Source: Dyadobacter pollutisoli
GTDB lineage: Bacteria; Bacteroidota; Bacteroidia; Cytophagales; Spirosomataceae
Direction of reading: 5' to 3'
DNA: 64,000 bases
Assembly: GCF_026625565.1 (NCBI RefSeq)
Contig: NZ_CP112998.1
Span: 2,668,501 to 2,732,500 of the forward strand
A model generated the notes under the pieces. That model was not told where the DNA came from. It was given only the letters and a program-made list of their open reading frames with translations, and searched no databases. The translations under genes were made by a program, and so were the position numbers. Below, one piece after another: positions 52,742 through 61,128 of this stretch. Numbering within the stretch: position 1 is the stretch's first letter; the number at the start of each line of letters is the position of its first letter.

Positions 52742-53164
52742 ATGAATATATTCCAGCAAAGCATTCAATTGAGGGAGAAAAGAAGGGGTTTTCACCTGAT
52801 TACCGGTGAAATAATGCGTGCTTTACCGCAGATTTCCGGGATCAATTCAGGTATATGTCAGGTTTTCATTCAACATACCTCCGCCTCTCTGACCATTAAT
52901 GAGAATGCGGACCCGACGGTGAGGAAAGATTTTGAAATGTATTTCAACAAGGCTGTCCCTGAAAATGATCCTGACTATCAGCATGACTACGAAGGCTCGG
53001 ATGATATGCCGGCGCATTTGAAAGCCTCATTATTAGGCAGCTCTGTCATGATACCGATCCGAAACGGGAAGTTTGCATTAGGTATCTGGCAAGGCATCTA
53101 CTTGTGCGAACACCGTGATCAGGGCGGGCCAAGAAACCTTGTAATAACTGCCTGGGGAAATTGA
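52742..53164 (+). CDS. YjbQ-family protein (secondary thiamine-phosphate synthase)
   Basis: About 140 residues from ATG 52742 (MNIFQQSIQLREK); a TTG nine codons earlier is possible. The family core is HTSASLTINENADPTVRKDFE, GSDDMPAHLKASLLGSSVMIPI and LGIWQGIYLCEHRDQGG. YjbQ proteins are small trimers with weak thiamin-phosphate synthase activity in some tests; the true role is open. Confidence 0.9.
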   Translation: MNIFQQSIQLREKRRGFHLITGEIMRALPQISGINSGICQVFIQHTSASLTINENADPTVRKDFEMYFNKAVPENDPDYQHDYEGSDDMPAHLKASLLGSSVMIPIRNGKFALGIWQGIYLCEHRDQGGPRNLVITAWGN

Positions 53165-53245
53165 ACCCGTTGGATAAATGTTTTGACCGATTATTATGCC
53201 AAACCGTTTTATTGCGCGCACATCCAACTGCAAATTCCGGCGCAA

Positions 53246-53803
53246 ATGAATTTCTTTCAGAAAATATTCAGTACCACCACTCCCACTGAAAATAGGACGG
53301 CAGGCCCCGATCGTGTCCAGATGATTAAGGAAAATACGGACAAGCTCTGGCAGTACCTCGACGAAACGCTCGATTTCTACAATTCACTTGCATGCCCGTG
53401 CGCGTTCCCAAGGTTCAGACAAATCGTTGGCCTAGATTGCGTTGATTTCCGAAAATCATTTTACGCAAGTGAAACAGAGGGCTTTATCAGTCTGGCGGGG
53501 AAGCACTTTCAAATTCAGGAAATCAGCGGTGGTGATGAGAACAGCAATCAGCTCTGGACTTGTAATACCTGCGCATCCACATTTCATTGCGGTTGGTCCG
53601 ATTTCAGCATTCATGTGAACAGGACTTTTCTGAAAACCTTAGAATTGAAAACCACCGACATCGGCGCCGATGCCACCCTGCCCATTCCACTTTTTGTTGG
53701 CCTGTTCGGCCATACATTCCCCGACCAGTCCTCCATTCTGCCCGTTGATTACGGCACTTTTACGACCTACATCAGGGCATTAAAGTCAGACGTGGCAATT
53801 TAG
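53246..53803 (+). CDS. Cys-rich hypothetical protein
   Basis: About 185 residues from ATG 53246; a TTG at 53183 would add a 21-residue leader. I do not recognise it. It has a Cys cluster, LACPCAFP, LDCVDF and WTCNTCASTFHCGW, that could bind Zn or form disulfides, and no signal peptide. The C-terminal half is soluble and aromatic-rich. It runs convergently into a kinase remnant on the other strand (32-base overlap). Confidence 0.6.
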   Translation: MNFFQKIFSTTTPTENRTAGPDRVQMIKENTDKLWQYLDETLDFYNSLACPCAFPRFRQIVGLDCVDFRKSFYASETEGFISLAGKHFQIQEISGGDENSNQLWTCNTCASTFHCGWSDFSIHVNRTFLKTLELKTTDIGADATLPIPLFVGLFGHTFPDQSSILPVDYGTFTTYIRALKSDVAI

Positions 53804-54078
53804 CAGCATTATTGATGAATGCGAGCCTGAACGCCATTCCCCTGTCCGCATTGGGCTTTACGGAGATATGGCAGGATATCGCTTTGGCAAGGTCCCGGAT
53901 CAAATGCAGTCCCACCCCCGTTTTGATCTCAATTGATACCTGGCCAGCATACAGCGCGTGGACCTGCAAATCGGAAGCCCTGGGCCCATTATCAATGACA
54001 ATCTTCCTACCTCCTCCCGCAAAAACTCCCGATTGTCACAATCCCCCCCTTTTAATGTCGCAAATCGCATCTATTTTA
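53772..54078 (-). pseudogene. Degraded remnant of a histidine-kinase ATPase domain
   Basis: The minus strand encodes the C-terminal part of a HATPase_c domain: a frame with KIVIDNGPRASDLQ (G1-like box), then GVGLHLIRDLAKAISCHISV (G2-like) and DRGMAFRLAF. Just upstream, another frame reads GGIVTIGSFCGRR, matching the strand before the G1 box, so a frameshift lies near 54020; a run of seven G at 54053-54059 is a second likely slip site. There is no N box or start codon in frame. This is a partial, disrupted gene that fills most of the 423-base gap 53804-54226. Confidence 0.55.
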
Positions 54079-54226
54079 TTGAGCTAATCCTGTTTAGTTT
54101 GTTGTACTGAAATATCCGCCGATCAAAAACATATATGTGGCTTTATTTCAACCTATTGAGTGACGGCCCGCGCCACATTCACTCATGAGAAAGTAAAGAT
54201 TGAAGCCTGTTAACAACGATAGCGAC

Positions 54227-54493
54227 ATGGTAGAAGTTTTTAAAACAAATGTGCAGCAACACGTTCAAGCCAAGCTCCTGATTGACCAGATTCACAGGTC
54301 ATTCGTTGGGTATTGTGCCTGTTTCGACCTTGAAGACTGCGACAAAGTCCTGACGGTCAGGTGCGACAGTCCTCATATCAGGTCATCCTCCCTGATCCGG
54401 TTATTACATGATTTCGGTTTCGCCGCTGAAATTATGGATGATATCAGTCCTCGTCGCAAAGGCAGCTCGGTAAGGCTTGTCAAGTACCAATAA
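54227..54493 (+). CDS. Small HMA-like conserved hypothetical protein
   Basis: About 88 residues from ATG 54227 (MVEVFKTNVQQHVQAKLL); a TTG at 54200 would be an alternative. The pattern VEVFKTNV, then YCACFDLEDCDKVLTVRCD and LLHDFGFAAEIM matches a Bacteroidota family with a ferredoxin-like, heavy-metal-associated-domain-like fold, but without the CxxC metal motif. Role unknown. Confidence 0.72.
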   Translation: MVEVFKTNVQQHVQAKLLIDQIHRSFVGYCACFDLEDCDKVLTVRCDSPHIRSSSLIRLLHDFGFAAEIMDDISPRRKGSSVRLVKYQ

Positions 54494-54537
54494 CGCAGTC
54501 AATTTGCCTCCATTCTACCTTTTAACTACTTATTACC

Positions 54538-54918
54538 ATGAAAAAAACCAAAACTATCTACTGGGTTTTCACTGGCCTGGTGGCCGCATTGCTCGGAATA
54601 GGCTCAGTATTCGATGCTATTTCGGCACCGGAGGCAGTGGAGCACATTACAAGGATTGGCTACCCGGTTTATCTGGTACCCTTTCTTGGTGTTGCAAAGC
54701 TGCTGGGGATTATTGCAATACTCATTCCGGGTTATCCAAAGCTGAAAGAATGGGCTTATGCGGGGCTTTCATACGATCTGATCGGCGCTATTTACTCGCA
54801 TTTGTCATTTGGCGACGGTCCGAAAATGTGGGCAGGTCTTATTATTGGGCTCGTACTGATTGCCGGTTCCTATATTTTCTATCACAAAAAACAGTCAGAA
54901 ACTGCCTATTCTGCGTGA
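54538..54918 (+). CDS. DoxX-family membrane protein
   Basis: 126 residues with four TM helices: YWVFTGLVAALLGIGSVF, YLVPFLGVAKLLGIIAILIPG, YAGLSYDLIGAIYSHLSF and MWAGLIIGLVLIAGSYIFY. DoxX-like proteins are small quinone-related or redox membrane proteins; this belongs to the DoxX_2/DoxX-like group common in Bacteroidota. The 44-base gap from the HMA-like gene allows co-transcription. Confidence 0.87.
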   Translation: MKKTKTIYWVFTGLVAALLGIGSVFDAISAPEAVEHITRIGYPVYLVPFLGVAKLLGIIAILIPGYPKLKEWAYAGLSYDLIGAIYSHLSFGDGPKMWAGLIIGLVLIAGSYIFYHKKQSETAYSA

Positions 54919-54999
54919 CATTTTACACTTCGAAAACATACAAAACGAAACATTGTGCTCTTAAAACTGAGGATCAGCCCCAAGGTTTTAAGAGCATTA

Positions 55000-55983
55000 T
55001 CAGGCACTCATGGCGCTTCTGTTGTATTTATTGCGGTATTCCACAGGCGACAACCCGGTAATCTTTTTGAATGTGCTACGAAAAGCCTTGGTGTCCGTAT
55101 AACCTACCTCGTACATCAGTTCCGTAACATTTTTCCGGCTCACCTCAAAGCTCTTTTTGGCGGCCTCGATTTTGACCCGCTGAATATATTCAATCACAGA
55201 ATTGGAAGTCGCCTTCTTGAACCTGCGCTCGAAACTCCGGCGTCCAACTGCAAACATTTCCGATAGCTGATCGACTGTGATCCTGTCCTGAAAACTCTTT
55301 TCAATAAATTCCTGAGCCTTTCTGACGGTTTCATCTTCATGTCCCTTCTGGCCGGTGAACATAATAAAAGGAGACTGCGTGTTCCGGTCGATCTCGATCA
55401 TGAAAAACTTGGTAGTGTAGATCGCCATTTCGCGGTCCACATATTTTTCAACGAGATAAACCAGCAAGTTCCAGAAAGAATTGGCCCCTCCGCTGGTATA
55501 GACACCATTTTCATCGGTAATAATGCGGTCATCCATCAGATTGATCTCCGGAAACATCCTTTTGAAATCTCCTGCCGACATCCAGTGTGTCGTACAGTTT
55601 TTACCATTGAGAAGACCCGTTGCTGCTAGCAAAAAGGCTCCCACGCAAAGGCTGGCCACTTCCGCGCCGGTATTATGCTGCTTGGTAATCCATGGAAAAA
55701 ACTCGTGGTTCATCTCTATCACACTATCCCGGTCTCCATTCACCGCCGGAATGATCACCAGATCTGTTTTTTCGAGATTGTGGATGGTAGCATCGGGTGA
55801 GACGCCAAAGACACCACTATATTTTTGAATTTCCGAAGATAAACCTACCAATTGCACTTTAAAAGCAGGTTCTCTTCCCATAGCGGTCAGAAAATCATTG
55901 ACGAAGGAAAAGAATTTAAAAGGCCCTTCAATGGTTCCGAGGGCTGCATCGCCCTTTGGAACAAGAACTGATATATGCTTCAT
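55000..55983 (-). CDS. GlxA-type AraC regulator with DJ-1/PfpI domain
   Basis: About 327 residues from ATG 55983 (MKHISVLVPKGD). N-terminal DJ-1/PfpI domain (5-170) with SLCVGAFLLAATGLL (Cys elbow as in GlxA), then two AraC HTH motifs (about 230-325): TVDQLSEMFAVGRRSFERRFKK and VTELMYEVGYTDTKAFRSTFKK. It probably senses a small metabolite or reactive species. It is divergent from the SRPBCC gene (56179) and may control it. Confidence 0.9.
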   Translation of the reverse strand: MKHISVLVPKGDAALGTIEGPFKFFSFVNDFLTAMGREPAFKVQLVGLSSEIQKYSGVFGVSPDATIHNLEKTDLVIIPAVNGDRDSVIEMNHEFFPWITKQHNTGAEVASLCVGAFLLAATGLLNGKNCTTHWMSAGDFKRMFPEINLMDDRIITDENGVYTSGGANSFWNLLVYLVEKYVDREMAIYTTKFFMIEIDRNTQSPFIMFTGQKGHEDETVRKAQEFIEKSFQDRITVDQLSEMFAVGRRSFERRFKKATSNSVIEYIQRVKIEAAKKSFEVSRKNVTELMYEVGYTDTKAFRSTFKKITGLSPVEYRNKYNRSAMSA

Positions 55984-56066
55984 AAACCAAAAGTAAACAA
56001 ATACTATGTCGCATTCAACCCCTTTATTTGACATGTTTACACCCCATTTTTTTCGATAAATACCAG

Positions 56067-56074
56067 TACGTTTG
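56067..56074 (+). promoter_or_regulatory. Candidate -7 box in the regulator/SRPBCC divergent region
   Basis: TACGTTTG is a perfect TAnnTTTG match, with a T-run (56047-56051) about 16-20 bases upstream as a possible -33. It points to the SRPBCC gene 105 bases downstream. Confidence 0.45.
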
Positions 56075-56178
56075 CATAGTTACTGATCCACAGAACTTAC
56101 TTAGCCTGAACCACATGAAAGTCTTGAAAAATAAAAGCCTGTAAAATCAATTTACTTCAAACTAAAAACCAAAACAAC

Positions 56179-56622
56179 ATGGAAACGATGCTCATTAAAA
56201 AATCGATTGACATTCACGCTCCCAAAGAAAAAATATGGAATGTCTTAATGGACGACCATTATTCGCGCCAGTGGTATGCGGAATTCAGCGCTGGAACTTA
56301 TGCTGAAACTGATTGGAACGAGGGAAGCAAAGTCGTGTTTCAGGACGATAGCAAAAGCGGTATCATTGGCATTATCGAGTCCAACAAACCCGGAGAAGAG
56401 CTCATTATCGAATACACCGGAATGATAAGAAATGGAATTGAAGATTTCGAAAGCCCTGATGCACAGCTTGTAAAAGGCTTCCGCGAATGCTATTGGCTAA
56501 CGGAAAACGGCGACAACATTCGTCTGGATATTGAAAGCGATATGGGTAGCGAATATTTCGAGATGATGTCGGCGGCCTGGGACAAAGCGCTGGCAAAAAT
56601 CAAGGACTTCTCGGAAAACTGA
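56179..56622 (+). CDS. SRPBCC (AHSA1/START-like) protein
   Basis: 147 residues. Typical opening IKKSIDIHAPKEKIWNVLMDDHYSRQWYAEFS, then WNEGSKVVFQDD and a C-terminal helix (FEMMSAAWDKALAKIKDF). A hydrophobic cavity fold that binds lipids or small ligands. Divergent from the GlxA-type regulator; followed by a DinB gene after 27 bases. Confidence 0.87.
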   Translation: METMLIKKSIDIHAPKEKIWNVLMDDHYSRQWYAEFSAGTYAETDWNEGSKVVFQDDSKSGIIGIIESNKPGEELIIEYTGMIRNGIEDFESPDAQLVKGFRECYWLTENGDNIRLDIESDMGSEYFEMMSAAWDKALAKIKDFSEN

Positions 56623-56649
56623 ACGTGCAACGCTAATCATCAACAAATC

Positions 56650-57171
56650 ATGAAAACCACTGACATCCTAAAAGACCTCGACGAAACTACCCACGACTTT
56701 CTGAAAGTATTATCGGCTTTTGAAGCCGAACAGGTCAATATCGTGCCGTTTGAGGGTAGCTGGACCGCCGGACAGGTCGCCGAACATGTGTTGAAATCGG
56801 AAGCCGGCCTGCCCGATATATTACTCGGCCCCACAGCCCATGAAAAGCGCGCAAGCGATGAAAAAGTAGCCATTATCAATTCTATTTTTCTGGATTTCAG
56901 CACGAAAATGCAGGCGCCATCCTTCATTATACCTTCCGAAGGCCCGCATGACCAGCAACAATTACTGGCCAGCTTTACAAAGAAAAGATCACAGATCGCA
57001 GCAGTCGCCGGTACCGAGGACCTGACTTTGACCTGCATGAGCTTTCGTTTTCCCAATTTGGGAGAACTCACGCGGGTTGAATGGCTTTCCTTCATTATCG
57101 CTCATTCCAAAAGACATACGTTCCAACTACGTAACATTTTTGAAAAAGTAACTGAAAAGGTAGAGAGCTAG
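56650..57171 (+). CDS. DinB-family protein with intact His motifs
   Basis: 173 residues. DinB fold: EGSWTAGQVAEHVLKSEAGL with His in AEHVLK, and FIIAHSKRHTFQLRNIFEKV with two His in the last helix, so the usual metal site appears complete, unlike the DinB protein at 51599-52093. Possible thiol S-transferase; substrate unknown. Pairs with the SRPBCC gene. Confidence 0.84.
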   Translation: MKTTDILKDLDETTHDFLKVLSAFEAEQVNIVPFEGSWTAGQVAEHVLKSEAGLPDILLGPTAHEKRASDEKVAIINSIFLDFSTKMQAPSFIIPSEGPHDQQQLLASFTKKRSQIAAVAGTEDLTLTCMSFRFPNLGELTRVEWLSFIIAHSKRHTFQLRNIFEKVTEKVES

Positions 57172-57210
57172 TACTTCAAAAGATTAATATCTTGCAGATT
57201 CTTAGAATTA

Positions 57211-57711
57211 ATGAGTCGCAACATAATGAACCGAAAATTAGCTATCCTTTTCTTGATGCTGGCAGCCAGCATCACAAGTTACTCTCAATCAGCCGCTGGC
57301 ACGGGTAAAATCGCGCCATTTCAGATCCGCCTTACCAACGGCCAGCAGTTTACGTCCTCACAGCTTGCAGCCGGCCCGGTCGTATTAATCTACTTTTCGC
57401 CGGACTGTGATCATTGTCAGGATTTTACTAAAGACATGATCAAAAACTATAATGTCATCGCCAACAAGCAGGTCGTTATGGTGACATTTCAGGCGATGGA
57501 TATGCTGAAACCGTTTGTAACCCAGTATCGCTTAGGCTCTTATCCAAATATCAAAGTAGGAACGGAAGGGACTTCCTACCTGGTGCAGCGCTACTACCAG
57601 ATCCGCTCCTTCCCGTACATTGCTATTTATGACAAAAAAGGGAATCTGGTGAAAACTTTTGAAGGAGAACAGCCTCACGCTGAGATCTTCAAGGCGATCA
57701 AACAGATCTGA
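57211..57711 (+). CDS. Exported thioredoxin-fold protein
   Basis: 166 residues from ATG 57211 (or 57226). Signal peptide MNRKLAILFLMLAASITSYSQ; then a thioredoxin/TlpA fold with FQIRLTNGQQFTSSQ, VLIYFSPDCDHCQDFTK (CxxC as CDHC), RSFPYIAIYDKKGN. A periplasmic thiol oxidoreductase; the DHC variant between the cysteines is unusual compared with CGPC. Partner unknown. A long hairpin lies just after it. Confidence 0.85.
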   Translation: MSRNIMNRKLAILFLMLAASITSYSQSAAGTGKIAPFQIRLTNGQQFTSSQLAAGPVVLIYFSPDCDHCQDFTKDMIKNYNVIANKQVVMVTFQAMDMLKPFVTQYRLGSYPNIKVGTEGTSYLVQRYYQIRSFPYIAIYDKKGNLVKTFEGEQPHAEIFKAIKQI

Positions 57712-57716
57712 GGAAT

Positions 57717-57751
57717 GAGACTTGGTAAGTCTTCAAGACTTGCCAAGTCTC
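57717..57751. repeat. Near-perfect inverted repeat overlapping the aldolase stop codon
   Basis: GAGACTTGGTAAGTCTT (57717-57733) pairs with AAGACTTGCCAAGTCTC (57735-57751) with one G-U mismatch and almost no loop, so it could extrude as a cruciform. The right arm encodes the last residues (ARLGKS) of the minus-strand aldolase. It separates two convergent genes; no T-tract. Confidence 0.65.
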
Positions 57752-58776
57752 GCCACAAAATCATCGTCGATCAGGTGCGGGTAAGCTTCCGTCACCCTCG
57801 TAATTTCCTCAGATTGTCCCGGCGAAAGGCTTTCCTTTGGGTTCAGCGTCCATATTCCTTCCAGCAATCCCTGCCTACGCAACACCTCATGTACACCCGT
57901 GATACACCCGTGGAAGTCATGCGACGGATCAAAAATAGCAGCATTCATATCAGTCACCTCTACATTCAGGGTCAATAATTTAGAGAGGTCTTCCTTATTT
58001 TTAATGGTCGTTTTAATGGTCGAAAGCAGCCCGACTGCCCTTTCCGTCCACACCGCCCAGTGTCCCAAAAGCCCTCCTACAAAGCCTTTCTCGACTATTT
58101 TACCATTGATATTAAAACGGTAAGGTGTGATCAGGTCGGCGACAATGTTATCGTCATTACCGGTGTACAATGCGATTTCGTCTTTTCGTGACGAGTTGCA
58201 AACTGCCCGCACCACGTCCAGCGTCTGGTACCGGTTAAAAGCCGCCACTTTAATGGCCAGCACATTCGGGATTTCAGCAAACTGTTGCCAGAAATCGTAG
58301 CTATACACCCGGCCGCCGATCGCAGCTTGGAGGTAAAAGCCAAAAACGGGGATGATTTGCGCGACGGTTTTAATGTGCTCAATAATGTCCGACTCAGGCT
58401 CGTTTTTGAATGCAGCCATGCTCACCAGGCCCATATCATAGCCATATTTCACGGCAATATTGGCTTCATTTACAGCCTGATCGGTCAATCCGCAAACACC
58501 GGCTACCTTAATAAACGGCCTGTTCAGATGCGCCGTATCTATCTCATCAGCAGTGATTTGGAGCACTTTTTCAAACAGGTTAACCTCCGGATCACGGATC
58601 TCGAACTGGGTAGTGTGCACGCCTATCGCCACTCCTCCTGCCCCACTCGCCATGTAATATCTGGTCAAGCCCCTCTGCCTTTTTTCGTCCAGTTGCAGGT
58701 TCGCATTCAATGCAAGCGGATGCGCAGGAATCACCGTTCCCTCAAACAGCAGCTTCTTCAATTCTTCTCTAAGCAT
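57733..58776 (-). CDS. Dihydrodipicolinate synthase-like (DapA/NanA family) aldolase
   Basis: About 347 residues from ATG 58776 (MLREELKKLLFEGTVIPAHPL). TIM-barrel of the DHDPS/NAL family: GVAIGVHTTQF, the Tyr in VFGFYLQAAIGG, the Schiff-base Lys in LAIKVAAFNRYQTL and a C-terminal helical region. Longer than DapA (~290), it is typical of the sugar-acid branch (KDG or KDX aldolases). Last gene of the LacI-linked operon; a pyruvate or 2-oxo-acid product is expected. True lysine-pathway DapA is less likely in this context. Confidence 0.82.
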   Translation of the reverse strand: MLREELKKLLFEGTVIPAHPLALNANLQLDEKRQRGLTRYYMASGAGGVAIGVHTTQFEIRDPEVNLFEKVLQITADEIDTAHLNRPFIKVAGVCGLTDQAVNEANIAVKYGYDMGLVSMAAFKNEPESDIIEHIKTVAQIIPVFGFYLQAAIGGRVYSYDFWQQFAEIPNVLAIKVAAFNRYQTLDVVRAVCNSSRKDEIALYTGNDDNIVADLITPYRFNINGKIVEKGFVGGLLGHWAVWTERAVGLLSTIKTTIKNKEDLSKLLTLNVEVTDMNAAIFDPSHDFHGCITGVHEVLRRQGLLEGIWTLNPKESLSPGQSEEITRVTEAYPHLIDDDFVARLGKS

Positions 58777-58834
58777 TACTTTCAATTTTATTATTTCAAA
58801 TACATTTTCATTCTCCTGCACGCAGTTTTTTACA

Positions 58835-59851
58835 TTAAAACTGACCCTTTCGCTCCTGAAAATGAGTAGGTTTATTAATAGTCTGTCCGCCTTCCTGTAA
58901 CCATTGGGCCGTAATACCGATCATTTGTTTCAGCGTCGTGCGCGGGTAGCCAAACAACCGGAACGACTCCGCGGCATTGCTCAGCAAAGCCGTCGCCTGC
59001 TCTTCATTTACAAACTGTGGTTCGGTATTGAATATACGTCCAAATTCCTTCGCAAGCCAGCGCAACGAAACCGTCTCCGGGCCGGTAATGTTCAATATTT
59101 TCGACGGCGCCTCGCAATGCAGCAGCGAACGGATCGCCATTTCATTCGCATCGCCCTGCCAGATTACATTCACATGCCCGGTACTGAGATCGATCGGCTT
59201 GCCATTCAAAACAGATTTGGCCACTTCCAGTAAAACCCCATATCTGAAATCAATCGCATAGTTGAGACGGTAAATCAGCAACGGCGTACCATGGACGGAC
59301 GAAAAGTACTGGAATAGTCGCTCTCGGCCCAGGCATGATTGCCCATATTCCCCCACGGGATCGGCGCGCAACTCCTCCGTAGCGCCACCCGAAGCCACCG
59401 TAGTGAACGGGTACACATTACCCGTTGAATACACGACAATTTTTGACTTATGAAATTTCTCAGCCACCCGCCCAGGCAGGTAGGTATTCATCGCCCAGGT
59501 ATAAGGTTCATTATTGGATGTTCCAAATTTAGTACCGGCCAGGTACAGCACATTTTCCACTTCGGGAAGTGCCTGCAACTGACTATCATCCATGAGGTTA
59601 GCAACGATCGTCTCGATACCCTCCGCATTCAGGGCATCAACCAATCCTTCCTCACTGAAACGCGAAACCGCGATGACACGGGTAGGTAATCCGGCGCGCT
59701 CGATCGCCTGGCGGGCAAGCCGGGCGATACTAGGCCCTATTTTCCCACCAGCGCCAAGGATCATAATGTCCCCTTTGATGCTCTTCATATCCTCAATCAA
59801 GGCGGCTGAGGGACTAAGCCATTTTTCTTCCAATGATGCTGTTCCGGTCAT
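58835..59851 (-). CDS. NAD-dependent epimerase/dehydratase-like protein without the YxxxK lysine
   Basis: 338 residues with an extended SDR fold. NAD motif MILGAGGKIGPS (residues 30-41) and STGNVYPF follow, but the catalytic motif reads YGQSC (Tyr169 to Cys173), so the usual Lys is Cys. It could be a binding protein or have altered catalysis. The stop codon shares bases with the start of the neighbouring transporter gene (overlap at 59851). The gene lies between the Nramp-like transporter and the aldolase genes, and so is probably part of their pathway. Confidence 0.82.
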   Translation of the reverse strand: MTGTASLEEKWLSPSAALIEDMKSIKGDIMILGAGGKIGPSIARLARQAIERAGLPTRVIAVSRFSEEGLVDALNAEGIETIVANLMDDSQLQALPEVENVLYLAGTKFGTSNNEPYTWAMNTYLPGRVAEKFHKSKIVVYSTGNVYPFTTVASGGATEELRADPVGEYGQSCLGRERLFQYFSSVHGTPLLIYRLNYAIDFRYGVLLEVAKSVLNGKPIDLSTGHVNVIWQGDANEMAIRSLLHCEAPSKILNITGPETVSLRWLAKEFGRIFNTEPQFVNEEQATALLSNAAESFRLFGYPRTTLKQMIGITAQWLQEGGQTINKPTHFQERKGQF

Positions 59852-61083
59852 TATTTAAAAAGCGGATTGTTAAAAAATAATTCTTTACTGTTCACGATAG
59901 CCAGTGAGAAGATAATGATCAGCCCCAATGCGCCAAAAATCTTCACAAATGTGCTGTTAACCCTATCTCCCATGATACTCTTATCATTTCCAATGAAATA
60001 CATTGCAGTACCAATAAAAGGAACCACGAAAATGGTAACGCTCTGCGCAAACACGATCAGTTCCAGCGGCAGCTTGCCAAAGCGGATCGCTACCGAAGCG
60101 CCAATCACCATCACCAATGCTACCAGATAACGTACTGATTTTGAAGAGAAATTATTTCCCAAACCCAGCGCGTCTCCCAGCAAAGTACCGCCCACCGAAG
60201 CATTGCCAATCACCGACGAGAATGCCGCTCCAAACAAACCGATCAGAAAAACAGCGGATGCATTGCTACCAAAAAGCGGCTCCAATGCCTTGGCCATATC
60301 ACTGGCAGAATTGACAGTGATCCCCTTTGGCTTCAAGATGGCTGCTGCACACACAATTACTATAAAACACATGACACCCAGCAAAATGATGCCGCTGGTA
60401 CTGTCATTTTGGGTATTCTTCAATGCCGGGTTGGCCCGGATACGTTCCTGGATCAGATAAGACTGGTATAAGGCGCCTACGATGGAAAAGCAGGACGCAG
60501 TAAATGCAATGATCAGACCCAAAGAGCCCTCGGGCACATGAGGCGCTACCAGGCCTTGAAGCATTTCGCCGGAATCTGGTTCGGCCCAAAAAAAAGTGGT
60601 GATAAACGACAATAACATCACAACAATCAGAAGGATCATTGTTTTTTCGAGTACTGAATAAAAGCTGCGGAAAAACAACAAACAGATCGCAAACAGATTA
60701 AAAAAGATGATCCACAAGACAGGCGATGTGTGAAAGAGCTCACCGGCCGCTATGCCCACGCCAACCGAATTTCCTGCCTGAAACGATGTGGCCACCAAGA
60801 AGACACCAATACCCATCGCAATCGCCGCACCCTTGCCCCATTTCTTCCTGACCGTCGCCAGCAGCGACATCTCTGTCGATACACCTATCCGGGTCGCCAT
60901 CGCAGTAAAAATCGCCATAAAGAAAATCGCGACGGCAACAAGCCACAGCAACGAGTAGCCGTATAATGCCCCCATTTTCGAAGTGATCGTCATTTTGCTC
61001 GGGCCGAAAACCAGCGCTGCCGTGATCATTCCGGGGCCAAGTGATTTAAGCCATGTGAGCAGTTTGCTTTGAATGTTTTCCAA
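59851..61083 (-). CDS. Nramp-fold transporter lacking the metal-binding motifs
   Basis: About 411 residues from a TTG at 61083 (MENIQSKLLTWLKSLGPGM); a longer in-frame start at 61218 would put the 22-bp palindrome inside the coding region. Eleven hydrophobic helices are visible. The canonical TM1 motif DPGN is GPSK (residues 27-30), and the TM6 motif MPHN is IVGA (201-204). Asp, Asn, Met and His used for Mn/Fe are therefore absent, so transport of divalent metals is unlikely. The neighbours are sugar-acid enzymes, suggesting an organic substrate (inference). Confidence 0.85.
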   Translation of the reverse strand: MENIQSKLLTWLKSLGPGMITAALVFGPSKMTITSKMGALYGYSLLWLVAVAIFFMAIFTAMATRIGVSTEMSLLATVRKKWGKGAAIAMGIGVFLVATSFQAGNSVGVGIAAGELFHTSPVLWIIFFNLFAICLLFFRSFYSVLEKTMILLIVVMLLSFITTFFWAEPDSGEMLQGLVAPHVPEGSLGLIIAFTASCFSIVGALYQSYLIQERIRANPALKNTQNDSTSGIILLGVMCFIVIVCAAAILKPKGITVNSASDMAKALEPLFGSNASAVFLIGLFGAAFSSVIGNASVGGTLLGDALGLGNNFSSKSVRYLVALVMVIGASVAIRFGKLPLELIVFAQSVTIFVVPFIGTAMYFIGNDKSIMGDRVNSTFVKIFGALGLIIIFSLAIVNSKELFFNNPLFK

Positions 61084-61128
61084 TGTAAAAGGGTCTGGTC
61101 GGTGGAAGAAATTTGACGTGGCTGGCAA

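Noticed and set aside
53812..54087. A 91-codon plus-strand open frame
   Set aside because: It lies opposite the kinase remnant and has no recognisable features.
57733..58776. DapA of lysine biosynthesis
   Set aside because: Longer than DapA and placed in a LacI-linked operon; a sugar-acid aldolase is more likely.
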